Under the pieces are notes generated by a model. It was given only the letters and a program-made list of their open reading frames with translations, made no database searches and was not told the DNA's origin. This document shows positions 8,521 through 17,721 of a stretch of 64,000 nt of DNA, in pieces. Each line of letters begins with the position of its first letter. The stretch's first letter is position 1. The position numbers and the translations under genes are program-made. Source of the DNA: Branchiibius sp. NY16-3462-2 (lineage in GTDB: Bacteria; Actinomycetota; Actinomycetes; Actinomycetales; Dermatophilaceae). The stretch is taken from positions 124,001 through 188,000 of the forward strand of contig NZ_LVCF01000040.1 in the NCBI RefSeq assembly GCF_001594145.1. Reading direction: 5' to 3'.

Positions 8521-9428
8521 ACCAAGTCCTCCGTTCCGAACTTGCGCACATAGAAGAACACCAGCAACAGGATCAACGCCATCAGCGTGAAGGAAAGCGC
8601 TGCGGCCGTGGGGAATCCGCCCGGCACCTTGAAGAACTGCGACTCGATCACGTTGCCGACCATCTTGGTGCTGCGGTCCGAGCCCAACAGGTCGGCGTTG
8701 ACGTAGTCACCTGCGGCCGGGATGAAGGTCAGCAGCGTCCCGGCCAGCACCCCCGGCATGCTCATCGGCAGCGTCACGGTGCGGAACGTGGTGAATCCGT
8801 TGGCGTAGAGGTCTCCCCCGGCCTCGATGACCCGTGGATCGGCCCGTTCCAACGAGGCGTAGATCGGCAGCACCATGAACGGCAGGAAGTTGTAGGTCAG
8901 TCCCGCCACGACCGCGATCCAGGTCTCAGTGATCCGGCCGTCGGGCAGCATCCAGGTCAGATGGGCGTGGTTGGCAGCCCACATCACCGGTCCACCGTCG
9001 GCCAGGATCTGCCGCCAGGCGATCGTGCGCAGGATGAACGAGGTGAAGAACGGTGCGATGACGCAGATCAGCATCACGTTGCGCCACCGGCCGGCCTTGA
9101 ACGCCATCGCATACGCCAACGGGTAGGCCAGCACGAACGCGAAAAACGTTGCCAGACCAGCGAAGAGCAGCGAACGCACGAAGTGCGGCCAGTACTGCGT
9201 GAACGCGGTCAGGTAGTTGCCGAAGTTCAGATCCCGGTAGTAGTAGCCCGGGTTGCCGGGATACCCGCTCTGCAGCGACACCGTGAACAGCTGGATCAGC
9301 GGCACCACGAAGAACACGATCAGCCAGATCGTGGCCGGCAGCAGAAGCAGATAAGCAGCCCAGGACCGCTTGCGCTTGGGCGGATCGCCCACGGGCGCCG
9401 TACCGCCCGCATGCGCGAGGGCGGTCAC
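8517..9428 (-). CDS. potB: Polyamine-type ABC importer permease
   Basis: 303 aa permease with six membrane segments (first AAYLLLLPATIWLIVFFVVP) and an EAA loop, EAGGDLYANGFTTFRTVTLP. The open frame extends to 9521, but those residues are Arg-rich shadow of potA. The GTG at 9428 overlaps the potA stop by 4 bases and gives the family length. It forms a heterodimer with PotC in the PotABCD complex. Confidence 0.88.
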   Translation of the reverse strand: MTALAHAGGTAPVGDPPKRKRSWAAYLLLLPATIWLIVFFVVPLIQLFTVSLQSGYPGNPGYYYRDLNFGNYLTAFTQYWPHFVRSLLFAGLATFFAFVLAYPLAYAMAFKAGRWRNVMLICVIAPFFTSFILRTIAWRQILADGGPVMWAANHAHLTWMLPDGRITETWIAVVAGLTYNFLPFMVLPIYASLERADPRVIEAGGDLYANGFTTFRTVTLPMSMPGVLAGTLLTFIPAAGDYVNADLLGSDRSTKMVGNVIESQFFKVPGGFPTAAALSFTLMALILLLVFFYVRKFGTEDLV

Positions 9429-10594
9429 TCTTCGTCCTCGACGACCGGGCCCTTGGTTGCGGCGATGGCGTCGTCGTCGACCGGCACCCCGAACGCGTGC
9501 GCGGACTGCCAGCGCAACCACACCTCGCTGCCCGGACGCAGGGTCTCCGGCTCGACGTCCAGGTTCTGCGCGTAGACGCTCCAGGTCGAGCCGCTGGCGG
9601 TGGTCACCAGGTACTGCGTGGCGACCCCGATGAAGGAGACGTCGACGACCGTGGCGCGCACGTCGTCCCCGGCCCCCTCGGGCTGCTTGCCGTGGATCGT
9701 GACCTTCTCCGGACGTACGCCGAGTGCGACCTTCCCGTCCTGAACCGAGCTGCGGGACTTGGGGATCCGCACGCTTGTGCCGGCGATGTCCGCGACCAGA
9801 TAGTCACCGTCGGTGCCGGTGATGTCGCCGATCCCCATGTTGGTCTGCCCCACGAAGTTGGCCACGAACGCGGTCTTGGGCAGGTCGTAGAGCGCGACGG
9901 GATCGTCCATCTGCTCGATACGACCGGCGTTCATCACGGCCACGGTGTCGGCCATCGTCATGGCCTCTTCCTGGTCGTGGGTGACGTGGATGAAGGTGAG
10001 CCCGACCTCGGACTGGATGCGCTTGAGTTCGACCTGCATCTGGCGGCGCAGTTTCAGGTCGAGCGCGCCCAGCGGTTCGTCCAGCAGCAGCACTTCCGGC
10101 TTGTTGACGATGGCTCGTGCCACCGCGACGCGCTGCTGCTGACCACCGGACAGCTGGGCCGGTTTGCGCCCCGCGAGGTGGGTCAGCTGCACCAGCTCCA
10201 GAGCTTGGTCGGCCTGGGCCATCGCGTCCTTCTCGCCGCGCCGCTTCGGTCCGAAGGCGACGTTCTCGCGGACGGTCAGGTGCGGGAAGAGTGCGTAACT
10301 CTGGAAGACCGTGTTGACCGGTCGCTGATACGGCCGCGACCCGGTCAGTTCGGTGTCGCCGATGAGAATGCTTCCGCTGGTGGGCTGTTCGAGGCCGGCC
10401 ACCATGCGCAAGGTGGTCGTCTTGCCACAACCGGACGGTCCGAGCAGCGCGAAGAACGAGCCGCGCGGCACGCGAAGGTTGAGGTCGTCGACCGCGGTGA
10501 AGTCACCGAACGCCTTGGTCACCTGCTCCAGTCGCAGGTCGCCTTGCGCGCCGCGCAAACCGGGCTCCGCCTTCTGCGCTGTGAAGAGGCTCAT
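9425..10594 (-). CDS. potA: Polyamine-type ABC importer ATPase
   Basis: 389 aa. Walker A is GPSGCGKTTTLR, the signature is LSGGQQQRVAVARAI, Walker B is VLLLDEPLGALDL and the switch is HVTHDQEEAM. A TOBE-type domain lies in the last 100 residues (LGVRPEKVTIHGK). This is the PotA/CysA class of import ATPases. The ATG at 10594 (MSLFTAQKAE) overlaps the potD stop by 1 base; the longer frame to 10618 lies inside potD. It energises PotB/PotC. Confidence 0.91.
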   Translation of the reverse strand: MSLFTAQKAEPGLRGAQGDLRLEQVTKAFGDFTAVDDLNLRVPRGSFFALLGPSGCGKTTTLRMVAGLEQPTSGSILIGDTELTGSRPYQRPVNTVFQSYALFPHLTVRENVAFGPKRRGEKDAMAQADQALELVQLTHLAGRKPAQLSGGQQQRVAVARAIVNKPEVLLLDEPLGALDLKLRRQMQVELKRIQSEVGLTFIHVTHDQEEAMTMADTVAVMNAGRIEQMDDPVALYDLPKTAFVANFVGQTNMGIGDITGTDGDYLVADIAGTSVRIPKSRSSVQDGKVALGVRPEKVTIHGKQPEGAGDDVRATVVDVSFIGVATQYLVTTASGSTWSVYAQNLDVEPETLRPGSEVWLRWQSAHAFGVPVDDDAIAATKGPVVEDEE

Positions 10595-11835
10595 CAGTTG
10601 CCCACCACCTTTGCCCACTGCGCGCTGTAGTCAGCGTCTTCGGTCGGCGACAGTGCCCGGAAGCCCTTGATCTTCTTCTCCTGGATCCATTCGGCGGAGG
10701 GGAAGATCAGCGGTGACTCCGCGAGATCCTTGTCGATCTTCTCCATCTCCTTCTGCGCACCGACCACGGGACACACGTAGTTCACGTAGGCGGCGACCTG
10801 CGCAGCGACGGCCGGGTCGTAGTAGTAGTTCATCAGCGTCATCGCGTTGCGCCGGTGGGTGGAGGTGATCGGGATCATCATGTTGTCGCTCCACAACGTG
10901 CCACCCGACTCCGGGATCACGAACTCCCAGTCGTCGTCCTCGGTCTCGGCGCGGAGCACGAAAAGGTCACCGCTCCAGACGATCCCGGCGATCGCGTTAC
11001 CCGACTTGAGGTCCTCGAGGTAGGCGTTGCCCTTGACCCGGCGGATGTTGCCGTCGTTGATCCGCTTGTTGACCTCATCCAGTGCGGCCTCGAACTGGGC
11101 TTTGGTGAACTGCCCGGACGGGTCGACGCCCTGCCGCTGCATGACCAACCCGAGCGTGTCGCGGAACTCCGACAGCACGACGATCTTGCCCTTGAGGTCA
11201 TCGGCCCACAGGTCATCCAGGCTCTTCAGCTCCCGGCCGACCTTCTTCTTGTGGTAGCCGATGCCCGCGAAACCGGACTGCCAGGTCAGCGAGTGCGTAC
11301 GACCCGGGTCGAAGCTGACGTCCTTCAAGGTGTCCAGCAGGTTGCTGGCGTTCGGCATCCGGATCAGCTCCAGCGGCTGCACCAGTTGCTCGCGGACGAT
11401 CCGGTTGGCCATCCAGTCGGTGAAGACGAAAACATCGCGGTCGATGTCCTGCGGCGGGTCAGCCCGCAGCTGCGGCGCGATCTTGTTGAAGTAGCTGTCG
11501 TTGTCGTCGATGTCTTCGGAGTAGGTCGCCGTGATGCCGTACTTCTTCTCAAAGGCCTCAAGCGTCGGGTAGGTCTTGGTCTTGTCGTCGTAGTCCAGGT
11601 AGGCGGTCCAGTTCGCCCAGCGCACGATCTTCTCCTTGGCGGAGACGTCGGTGGGCAGCGTCTGGGCGCTGGCGGTGCCGCCGGAACTGGGTGGGGTCGG
11701 CGGTGCACAGGCGGCGAGCCCGGCAGCCAGCGCGGCCGCTCCGCCCCCGAGCAGGGTACGGCGGCTGAGGTTCCCGCGCGCTGCTTCCAGAACGGCGCGA
11801 ACCTGGGGATCCGCCGGCGGACGGGAACGCAACAT
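10594..11835 (-). CDS. potD: Polyamine-type substrate-binding lipoprotein
   Basis: 413 aa periplasmic-type binding protein with a composite export signal: a twin-arginine motif LSRRTLLGG (Arg 25-26), a hydrophobic stretch, and a lipobox LAAC with Cys43. It is therefore probably Tat-exported and lipid-anchored. The mature part has IVRWANWTAYLDYDD near the N-terminus, as in PotD/PotF-type extracellular polyamine-binding proteins. It is first in the operon potD-potA-potB-potC. The 139 bases between it and uppS should hold the promoter and contain an imperfect CCTGA/TCAGG inverted repeat near 11870-11890. Exact ligand unknown. Confidence 0.88.
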   Translation of the reverse strand: MLRSRPPADPQVRAVLEAARGNLSRRTLLGGGAAALAAGLAACAPPTPPSSGGTASAQTLPTDVSAKEKIVRWANWTAYLDYDDKTKTYPTLEAFEKKYGITATYSEDIDDNDSYFNKIAPQLRADPPQDIDRDVFVFTDWMANRIVREQLVQPLELIRMPNASNLLDTLKDVSFDPGRTHSLTWQSGFAGIGYHKKKVGRELKSLDDLWADDLKGKIVVLSEFRDTLGLVMQRQGVDPSGQFTKAQFEAALDEVNKRINDGNIRRVKGNAYLEDLKSGNAIAGIVWSGDLFVLRAETEDDDWEFVIPESGGTLWSDNMMIPITSTHRRNAMTLMNYYYDPAVAAQVAAYVNYVCPVVGAQKEMEKIDKDLAESPLIFPSAEWIQEKKIKGFRALSPTEDADYSAQWAKVVGN

Positions 11836-11974
11836 GGATGACCCTTCAATCAGACTGGTGGTGTCCGCCCAGCCTGACTCACCGACTCAGGGTTTTGCCA
11901 GAAATCGACCCACTCGCAACAAATCCGTAACCAATTCAGCCGTCGACACCACGGAAAGCGTTGTTAATCTGGTC

Positions 11975-12778
11975 TCAGACAGCGGATTCCGTACGCACGG
12001 GCTCGGCAGGTGCCGCGCGATCAACGGCACCTCCGAACCGGCGGTCGCGCTCGGCGTACGTCTGGATGGCCTGCCACAGGTGGGTGCGGTCGAAGTCCGG
12101 CCACAGCGTGTCCAGGAAGACCATTTCGGCGTAGGCGGACTGCCAGACCAGGAAGTTGCTGGTGCGCTGCTCGCCCGAGGACCGCACGAACAAGTCGACG
12201 TCGGGCATGTCGGGCCAGGTGAGGTTGCGCGCGATCGTCTTCTCATCGATCCGGCTGGCTTTGAGCTCACCGCGCTGCACCTGCTCGGCGATCCGGCGCG
12301 CCGCCTGGGCGATCTCGGCCCGGCCGCCGTAGTTGACGCACATCTGCAAGGTCATGACCGTGTTGCCTGCGGTCAGTTCCTCGGCGCGCTGCAACTCCCG
12401 CTGCACCGAGCGCCACAGCCGCGGGCGTTCGCCGTTCCAGCGGCAGCGCACTCCCCAGGAGTGCAGCAGGTCCACGCGGCGGCGGATCACGTCGCGGTTG
12501 AAGCCCATGAGGAAGCGGACCTCGTCCGGCGAACGCCGCCAGTTCTCGGTGGAGAACATGTAGGCGGAAAGGTTTGGGACGCCGATCTCGATGGCGCCGG
12601 CAATGACGTCGATCAGTTGCGCCTCGCCGGCCTCGTGGCCCTTGGTGCGCGGCAGACCCCGTTGGTTGGCCCAGCGGCCGTTGCCGTCCATGACCATGGC
12701 GACGTGCCGCGGTATCAACCGCGCCGGGATCTGCGGCGGCGTCGCGCCGCTGACGTGCGGGAATGGTTTGTTCGTCAT
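11975..12778 (-). CDS. uppS: Isoprenyl (polyprenyl) diphosphate synthase, cis type
   Basis: 267 aa cis-prenyltransferase that makes the long-chain prenyl diphosphate carrier for cell-wall precursors. The catalytic MDGNGRWANQRGLPR motif with the Asp is near residue 40, NLSAYMFSTENWRR is mid-protein and DLFVRSSGEQRTSNFL is near the C-terminus; all are diagnostic. The frame extends to 12826, but the ATG at 12778 overlaps the recO stop by 4 bases and matches family length. recO-uppS is a common actinobacterial pair. Confidence 0.94.
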   Translation of the reverse strand: MTNKPFPHVSGATPPQIPARLIPRHVAMVMDGNGRWANQRGLPRTKGHEAGEAQLIDVIAGAIEIGVPNLSAYMFSTENWRRSPDEVRFLMGFNRDVIRRRVDLLHSWGVRCRWNGERPRLWRSVQRELQRAEELTAGNTVMTLQMCVNYGGRAEIAQAARRIAEQVQRGELKASRIDEKTIARNLTWPDMPDVDLFVRSSGEQRTSNFLVWQSAYAEMVFLDTLWPDFDRTHLWQAIQTYAERDRRFGGAVDRAAPAEPVRTESAV

Positions 12779-13506
12779 CCTGTTTCCACCAGGCGCAAGG
12801 ATCGCACACCGCGTTCGAGATGCCATTGCACGTACGCCGCGACCAGACCCCGCGCCTCACGTCGCTCCGGCTCGTCGCTGGCGTCCGCCGCCTGCCAGTC
12901 ACCGGTCTGCAGCGCCGCCAACAGTGCGAATGTCTCGGTGCGCGGTGCGGCCGAACCGGGGGCGCGGCATTGCACGCAGACCGCTCCCCCGCTGGCCAGG
13001 TTGAACGCCCGGTGCGGTCCGGTCTGACCACAGCCGGCGCAGTCGGTGAAGCTGGCCGCCCAACCGCCGATGGCCAGGGCGCGCAACAGGTAGGAGTCCA
13101 GCACCAGCCCCGCAGGATGCTCGCCCCGCGCGAGGGCCGCGAGCGCTCCGGTGAGCAGCGTGAACTGGGGGCGGCTGGTCTCGCGTTCCTCCGTCAACCG
13201 GTCCGCGGTTTCGAGGACGGCACTGGCCGCCGTATAGGCGCCGTAGTCGCGGGCGATGTGATCGCCGTACGCCGCATGGATCGCGGTTTCCTTGACCGTG
13301 TCCAGGTTGGTCTTGCCGGTGTAGCACTGCACGTCGGCGAGCATCGCCGGTTCCAAGCGGGCGCCAGCACGCGAACGGGTCTTGCGGGCACCGTGCTGCA
13401 CCGCGCGGATCTTGCCGTGATCGCGGGTCAGCATCGTGATGATGCGGTCGCTCTCGCGCAGTTTGTGGGTCCGCAGGACGATTGCGGCATCGCGGTACAG
13501 GGGCAT
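12775..13506 (-). CDS. recO: DNA repair protein RecO
   Basis: 243 aa. An N-terminal OB fold (LYRDAAIVLRTHKLRESDRI) is followed by GKIRAVQHGARKTRSR. The zinc-binding motif CAGC ... CVQC is near residues 165-185, and the C-terminal helical domain follows. RecO loads RecA together with RecR and anneals SSB-coated DNA. The frame starts at 13548, but the ATG at 13506 (MPLYRDAAIV) is the usual start. It overlaps uppS by 4 bases. The upstream 146 bases hold the second pair of the 52-bp-period motif. Confidence 0.94.
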   Translation of the reverse strand: MPLYRDAAIVLRTHKLRESDRIITMLTRDHGKIRAVQHGARKTRSRAGARLEPAMLADVQCYTGKTNLDTVKETAIHAAYGDHIARDYGAYTAASAVLETADRLTEERETSRPQFTLLTGALAALARGEHPAGLVLDSYLLRALAIGGWAASFTDCAGCGQTGPHRAFNLASGGAVCVQCRAPGSAAPRTETFALLAALQTGDWQAADASDEPERREARGLVAAYVQWHLERGVRSLRLVETG

Positions 13507-13588
13507 GGTCTGTCCATTGTCGCGCGTCGCACTGACAACGGCCGCCACCGACGTGCGCTGGCAGCGAAATCTGATTCACCTGCAACTT

Positions 13589-13663
13589 CTGGCGATGTCG
13601 TCACAAATCGCGGTGTCGCGGCCGTTTGACCCAGCAACTCGTGGTGATCTCGTCACTTATCGC
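13589..13663. repeat. Paired 23-bp motif, 52-bp period (copy pair 2)
   Basis: Units start at 13589 (CTGGCGATGTCGTCACAAAT...) and 13641 (GTGGTGATCTCGTCACTTAT...), again exactly 52 bases apart, matching the pair at 3612-3686. The second unit runs into the last codons of the VOC-family gene. The pair lies upstream of recO. Confidence 0.5.
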
Positions 13664-14360
13664 TTCCCGAGATCAGGGTGAACTCGTTGCCGTCCGGATC
13701 CCGCCACGTTCCATCATCATTCTGGGTCCCGCCGAGGCCCAGCAACCACTCGATGGCGGCTTCTTTCGACTCATCCTGCACGGAGACCACGAGGCGAAGC
13801 CGGTCCCGGTCATAGCGCGGGAGGTAGGGCGGTCCGCTCCAGGTGATCTTCGAGCCGCCGTTGGGTGACTGGATCGCGGTTTCCTCGTCCTGGTCCCAGA
13901 CCAGCGGCCATCCCAGTGCTTCGCTCCAGAAGTAACCGAGCGCCTGCGATCCGTCACAGTTGATTCCGCCGATGGCACCGGTGTCCGCGAGGAACTGATT
14001 GCCCGGCGCGATGATGCACAGTTCGTTGCCTTCGGGATCGGCCAGGACTTCGTGCTTGACCTCTCCCTGGCCGATGTCGATCCGCTGACCGCCCGCGGCC
14101 AGGGCCCGCTCGATGCTGGCGGTCATTGCCTCGGGCGAATCGCTGGTGAGATCGAAGTGGATCTTGTTCGGCCCCGGTTTCGGGGTATCCGCCGGTTCGA
14201 TCCGGATCACGTACGGCGGGTCCTCGGTTGACAGGATGGAGACCGCCCCGTCCGGGCCGGGTTGCGCTGGCCAACCCAGGACCGAGCTCCAGAAGTTGCC
14301 GACCAACGCTGGATCCGCCGCGTCGAGCGAGATGCCGTGGAATCCCAGGTTGAGTGCCAT
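13653..14360 (-). CDS. VOC-family protein with two glyoxalase-like domains
   Basis: 235 aa with two vicinal-oxygen-chelate repeats. Domain 1 spans roughly 5-120 (HGISLDAADPALVGNFWSSV to LADPEGNELCII) and domain 2 roughly 130-232 (GYFWSEALGWPLVWDQDEE to RDPDGNEFTLI). Each ends in a DPxGNEF/LC strand that often carries a metal-ligand Glu. Such tandem VOC proteins include glyoxalases, dioxygenases and drug-binding proteins, and the activity here cannot be assigned. Stand-alone gene. Confidence 0.85.
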   Translation of the reverse strand: MALNLGFHGISLDAADPALVGNFWSSVLGWPAQPGPDGAVSILSTEDPPYVIRIEPADTPKPGPNKIHFDLTSDSPEAMTASIERALAAGGQRIDIGQGEVKHEVLADPEGNELCIIAPGNQFLADTGAIGGINCDGSQALGYFWSEALGWPLVWDQDEETAIQSPNGGSKITWSGPPYLPRYDRDRLRLVVSVQDESKEAAIEWLLGLGGTQNDDGTWRDPDGNEFTLISGSDK

Positions 14361-14417
14361 CTCTCCATCATCGGCACCGCGGCGCCGTTATCAACAGATT
14401 TTCCTGCCGCAAGCGCG

Positions 14418-14732
14418 TTAGTGCTGCCCTTCGAAGCGGAGCAAGGGATCGCCGTTTGCAGCCCGCCAGACACGGCCGGTCCACTGCAGATCGCGAACCG
14501 CGGGCGGTCGGCCCGCCACCAGTCGAGGTGCTATGTCGTTCCATGCATCGAGTGCTTCCGTCCCGGCGAACCAGCGCAGACCCTCGGGATAGACGTTCGT
14601 GACGACAGGGGCACCTGCCCGGACGAGCTCTCGGCCAGCCCGCCGGCTCACCCGCTCCGGCGTGCGCCGGTACACAACCCCGGCGGGACCCTGCAGCGAG
14701 CCATCCGGTAACTCGATCAGTTCACCCACCAT
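14418..14732 (-). CDS. Hypothetical protein, 104 aa
   Basis: Soluble protein of unrecognised family, opening MVGELIELPDGSLQG and containing VVYRRTPERVSRR and GLRWFAGTEALDAWNDIAP. Its ATG overlaps the stop of the upstream phosphotransferase by 4 bases on the same strand, strong evidence that it is translated as the second gene of that pair. Codon use is normal. The frame extends upstream to 14924, but that part is shadow of the phosphotransferase. No function suggested. Confidence 0.72.
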   Translation of the reverse strand: MVGELIELPDGSLQGPAGVVYRRTPERVSRRAGRELVRAGAPVVTNVYPEGLRWFAGTEALDAWNDIAPRLVAGRPPAVRDLQWTGRVWRAANGDPLLRFEGQH

Positions 14733-15652
14733 CAATCTCCTTCGATCGCGGCCTGCGCCATCACGAGGCGGTCTGCACACCGTCTGGGCATCGTCGCGCC
14801 GTAGTAGGGGAAGGTGAGGAAGGCAATCAGCAGCGCCCACCCTCTCGACACCGCGATCTGTGCGTCGTCGACATCGAGGGCATTCCAGAAGGCGAGTCGC
14901 GCAGATCGGTCCAGTGCCTCCCACGCAACGATGAGGTCGATGGTCGGGTCACCCACTCCCAGACCGCCGAAGTCGAGAACACCGGCCAACTCCCCCTGCT
15001 CATCGACCAGCAGGTTCTCGACCAGCAAATCCCCGTGATACCAAGTCTTTTCAGCGGTCCGGGTTGCCGCAGCAGCGACCGCCTCTGACCAGACAGCAAG
15101 CGCCCGATCGATGTCGAGCGCGATCGGCAGGGTGCGGCACGCGGCAGCGGCTTCCTGGAAGTCCTCGTCGAGCGTCGTGAGCGAATCACCGCGATACCAA
15201 CGCAATCGCTCGTCGGTGGTGGCTGCGGCCGGGACCGTGGTTGCGCGTAGCTGCGACACAAACTCAGCCAGATCCTCTGCCAGGCGCAGCCCACCCAGCC
15301 CGTCAGCGCGACGACCGTGCAGCCACGACATGATCGACCACGCCTCCGGATAACCCAATCCCGGCTCGCCGACGCCGACGACGGCCGGCGTCGGGACGGC
15401 GAGATGGTCGCCGACCCAGGGCAGCCAGTCCGCCTCTTTGTGCACCGTGGCGCTGCCGCCGGGCTGGCGGGGCATCCGGATCACAAGGCGCTCGGACCCG
15501 TCAGCCCGGTCCAACGCAAAAAGCACGTGGGACGAGCCGAAGTCCGCCAGCCTGGACACCCTCCAGGACGCGTACTGCGGGAACTGCGACCGGAGCAATG
15601 CCTGCACCAACGGCACATCAGCAGCCAGTTCGTCGGCATGCAGGCGCTCCAC
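14732..15652 (-). CDS. Aminoglycoside phosphotransferase-like kinase (APH family)
   Basis: About 306 aa. The kinase-like fold shows the catalytic loop WYHGDLLVENLLVDEQG (Brenner motif HGDxxxxN) and the metal-binding Asp in GVLDFGGLGVGDPTIDL. The N-terminal segment HADELAADVPLVQALL matches the start of macrolide/aminoglycoside phosphotransferase-like proteins. I chose the GTG at 15652 because the family begins about there; an ATG at 15718 is also in frame. Most chromosomal members have unknown substrates, so resistance should not be assumed. It is divergent from the FAD oxidoreductase. Confidence 0.85.
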   Translation of the reverse strand: MERLHADELAADVPLVQALLRSQFPQYASWRVSRLADFGSSHVLFALDRADGSERLVIRMPRQPGGSATVHKEADWLPWVGDHLAVPTPAVVGVGEPGLGYPEAWSIMSWLHGRRADGLGGLRLAEDLAEFVSQLRATTVPAAATTDERLRWYRGDSLTTLDEDFQEAAAACRTLPIALDIDRALAVWSEAVAAAATRTAEKTWYHGDLLVENLLVDEQGELAGVLDFGGLGVGDPTIDLIVAWEALDRSARLAFWNALDVDDAQIAVSRGWALLIAFLTFPYYGATMPRRCADRLVMAQAAIEGD

Positions 15653-15751
15653 AGGGACATCATGCCTGCCACGCCGCACGGCCGCTGTGTTCCCGCCGGA
15701 GGCTCCGCAGTCGAGCACGATGCCACAACGCCGACGTCATACCGTGTGACC

Positions 15752-17284
15752 ATGACCAACGACAGGTACGACGCGATCATCGTCGGCGGCGGGCACAACG
15801 GGCTGACCGCTGCTGCTTATCTTGGTCGCGCCGGAAAGCGAGTGCTGCTGCTCGAAGCGCAGGACTACCTCGGCGGTGCCAGCGTGTCGCAACGACCGTT
15901 CAACGGGCGCGACGCTCGCCTGTCCCGGTACTCCTACCTGGTCAGCCTGCTGCCCCAACAGATCATCGACGACCTGGGCTTGCGAATCACGTTGCGGCGC
16001 AGGCGCTTTTCCTCCTACACCCCGCTTCCCGGCACCGACCGGGGGCTACTCATCGACCACGGTGACGCCGACGCGACCACCGCCTCGTTCGCGGCGGTCG
16101 GTGCCGAAGACGACATCGACGGCTGGCGCTCCTTCTACGACCGGGTCAGCACCCTGGGACGTGCCCTGTGGCCAACCGTCACCGGCCCACTTCCGTCTCG
16201 CAGCGACGTACGCCGATTGGTCGCCGATGACTCCATCGTCACCGACTTCCTGGAGCGCCCCCTGGGCGAGGTCATCGAACGGTCCGTGCAGGACGACCTC
16301 GTCCGCGGGGTGATCCTGACCGACGGATTGATCGGGACGTTCGCCTCGGCGTACGAGCCGGATCTTCGGCAGAACATCTGCTTCCTCTACCACGTCATGG
16401 GCGGGGGCACCGGCGACTGGGACGTGCCCGTCGGCGGTATGGGCACCGTCAGCGGCGAACTCGAACGCGCCGCGCGTGAAGCCGGCGCAGATCTGCGCAC
16501 CGGCGCCCGGGTCGAGTCGATCAGCGGCGGCACCGTCACCTGGGACGGCGGCCAGGCACACGCCGACACCGTCTTGTGGGCAGCCGCACCCGCCGTCCTC
16601 GACCAGGTCATGGGTAGCGAACCACCCCTCGTCGAGGGCGCCCAGGTCAAGGTCAACCTGTTGCTGGAACGGCTGCCGCAGCTGCGCGACGGCGTCGATC
16701 CGAAGGCCGCCTTCGGTGGGACGTTCCACATCAACGAGTCGTTCGCGCAGCTCGAATCCGCCTATGCCGCAGCGAGTTCCGGACGCACCCCGTCGCCGGT
16801 CCCCGCAGAGATCTACTGTCACTCGCTGACGGACCCAAGCATCCTGTCCCCCGAACTACAGGAGTCCGGCGCGCAGACGCTGACGATTTTCGCGCTGCAC
16901 ACGCCGCACCGGTTGCTCGCCGACCGCAACCCGGACGTGGTGCGTGCCGAGTTCGAGCGGCGGGTACTCGACTCGCTCTCGAGTGTGCTCGCCGAGCCGA
17001 TCGAGGAGGTCCTCATGCGCGAGCCCGACGGCCGGTTGTGTGTCGAGGCGAAAACCACTGGTGACCTTCAGGATTCGCTCGGTATGCCCGGTGGCAACAT
17101 CTTCCATGCGCCGCTCACCTGGCCGTTCGCAGAGGACGACGAGGATCTGGGTACGTCCGCCGCGCGCTGGGGGGTCACCTCGCCGTACGACGGGGTGCTC
17201 ATCGCCGGTGCCGGGTCACGCCGGGGTGGTGGAGTGTCGGGACTCGGCGGTTACCACGCGGCGATGGCGACCCTCGGCCGCTGA
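15752..17284 (+). CDS. FAD-dependent oxidoreductase, phytoene desaturase/PYROXD2-like
   Basis: 510 aa. The N-terminal Rossmann dinucleotide-binding motif is IIVGGGHNGLTAAAYLGRAG, followed by LLLEAQDYLGG. The C-terminal FAD motif is near SPYDGVLIAGAGSRRGGGVSGLGGY (split across residues 475-500). The architecture matches the phytoene desaturase superfamily branch that includes PYROXD2, but no carotenoid genes are nearby, so carotenoid function is unlikely. The ATG at 15752 directly precedes the Rossmann strand. Substrate unknown. Confidence 0.86.
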   Translation: MTNDRYDAIIVGGGHNGLTAAAYLGRAGKRVLLLEAQDYLGGASVSQRPFNGRDARLSRYSYLVSLLPQQIIDDLGLRITLRRRRFSSYTPLPGTDRGLLIDHGDADATTASFAAVGAEDDIDGWRSFYDRVSTLGRALWPTVTGPLPSRSDVRRLVADDSIVTDFLERPLGEVIERSVQDDLVRGVILTDGLIGTFASAYEPDLRQNICFLYHVMGGGTGDWDVPVGGMGTVSGELERAAREAGADLRTGARVESISGGTVTWDGGQAHADTVLWAAAPAVLDQVMGSEPPLVEGAQVKVNLLLERLPQLRDGVDPKAAFGGTFHINESFAQLESAYAAASSGRTPSPVPAEIYCHSLTDPSILSPELQESGAQTLTIFALHTPHRLLADRNPDVVRAEFERRVLDSLSSVLAEPIEEVLMREPDGRLCVEAKTTGDLQDSLGMPGGNIFHAPLTWPFAEDDEDLGTSAARWGVTSPYDGVLIAGAGSRRGGGVSGLGGYHAAMATLGR

Positions 17285-17295
17285 CCGCCTCGCCT

Positions 17296-17667
17296 TCAGC
17301 GTTCCGCGCGGGACTGGCAATCGACACACAGGCTCGCAGTGGGACGCGCTTCGAGCCGCCCGGCACTGATCCGTCGGCCACACGACGCACAGGTGCCATA
17401 GGTGCCCTGTTCGACCCGTTCGAGTGCCGCGCCGATCTCCGCTAGCTGCCGTCGTGCGTCCCCGGCGAGCGCCGCAGTCTGGGCGTGGTCGAACGCGATC
17501 GTGGAGCCTTCGGGGTCGTGTTCGTCGTCGACGTTGGAGTCGCGTCGGGCTTCGGCAATCTCGTCGGCCTGGGCTTCGAGGGACCGTAGCCGTTCCAGGG
17601 CGTCGGCCCTGAGCTGGTCGAGCGCACGCCGGACCTGGTTGCTGTCGGACCCGGGGTCGGTGCTCAT
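17296..17667 (-). CDS. TraR/DksA-family C4 zinc finger protein
   Basis: 123 aa. A long N-terminal coiled-coil region (residues 5-85) precedes a four-Cys zinc finger, CASCGRRISAGRLEARP then CVDC, near residues 95-118. DksA-like proteins enter the RNA polymerase secondary channel and modulate transcription; actinobacterial members are poorly characterised. Convergent with the FAD oxidoreductase (11-base gap). Confidence 0.88.
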   Translation of the reverse strand: MSTDPGSDSNQVRRALDQLRADALERLRSLEAQADEIAEARRDSNVDDEHDPEGSTIAFDHAQTAALAGDARRQLAEIGAALERVEQGTYGTCASCGRRISAGRLEARPTASLCVDCQSRAER

Positions 17668-17721
17668 CGGTCGAGCGTAGGCGTGCCGGAACCTGAGGGC
17701 TCATCGAGTCGTTGATTCTCC

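Noticed and set aside
11870..11890. CCTGA...TCAGG inverted repeat upstream of potD
   Set aside because: Only five paired bases per arm with mismatch inside; not enough to call an operator or terminator.
15317..15751. In-frame extension of the FAD oxidoreductase
   Set aside because: The added residues are antisense to the phosphotransferase and have no family similarity; the Rossmann motif follows the ATG at 15752 directly.
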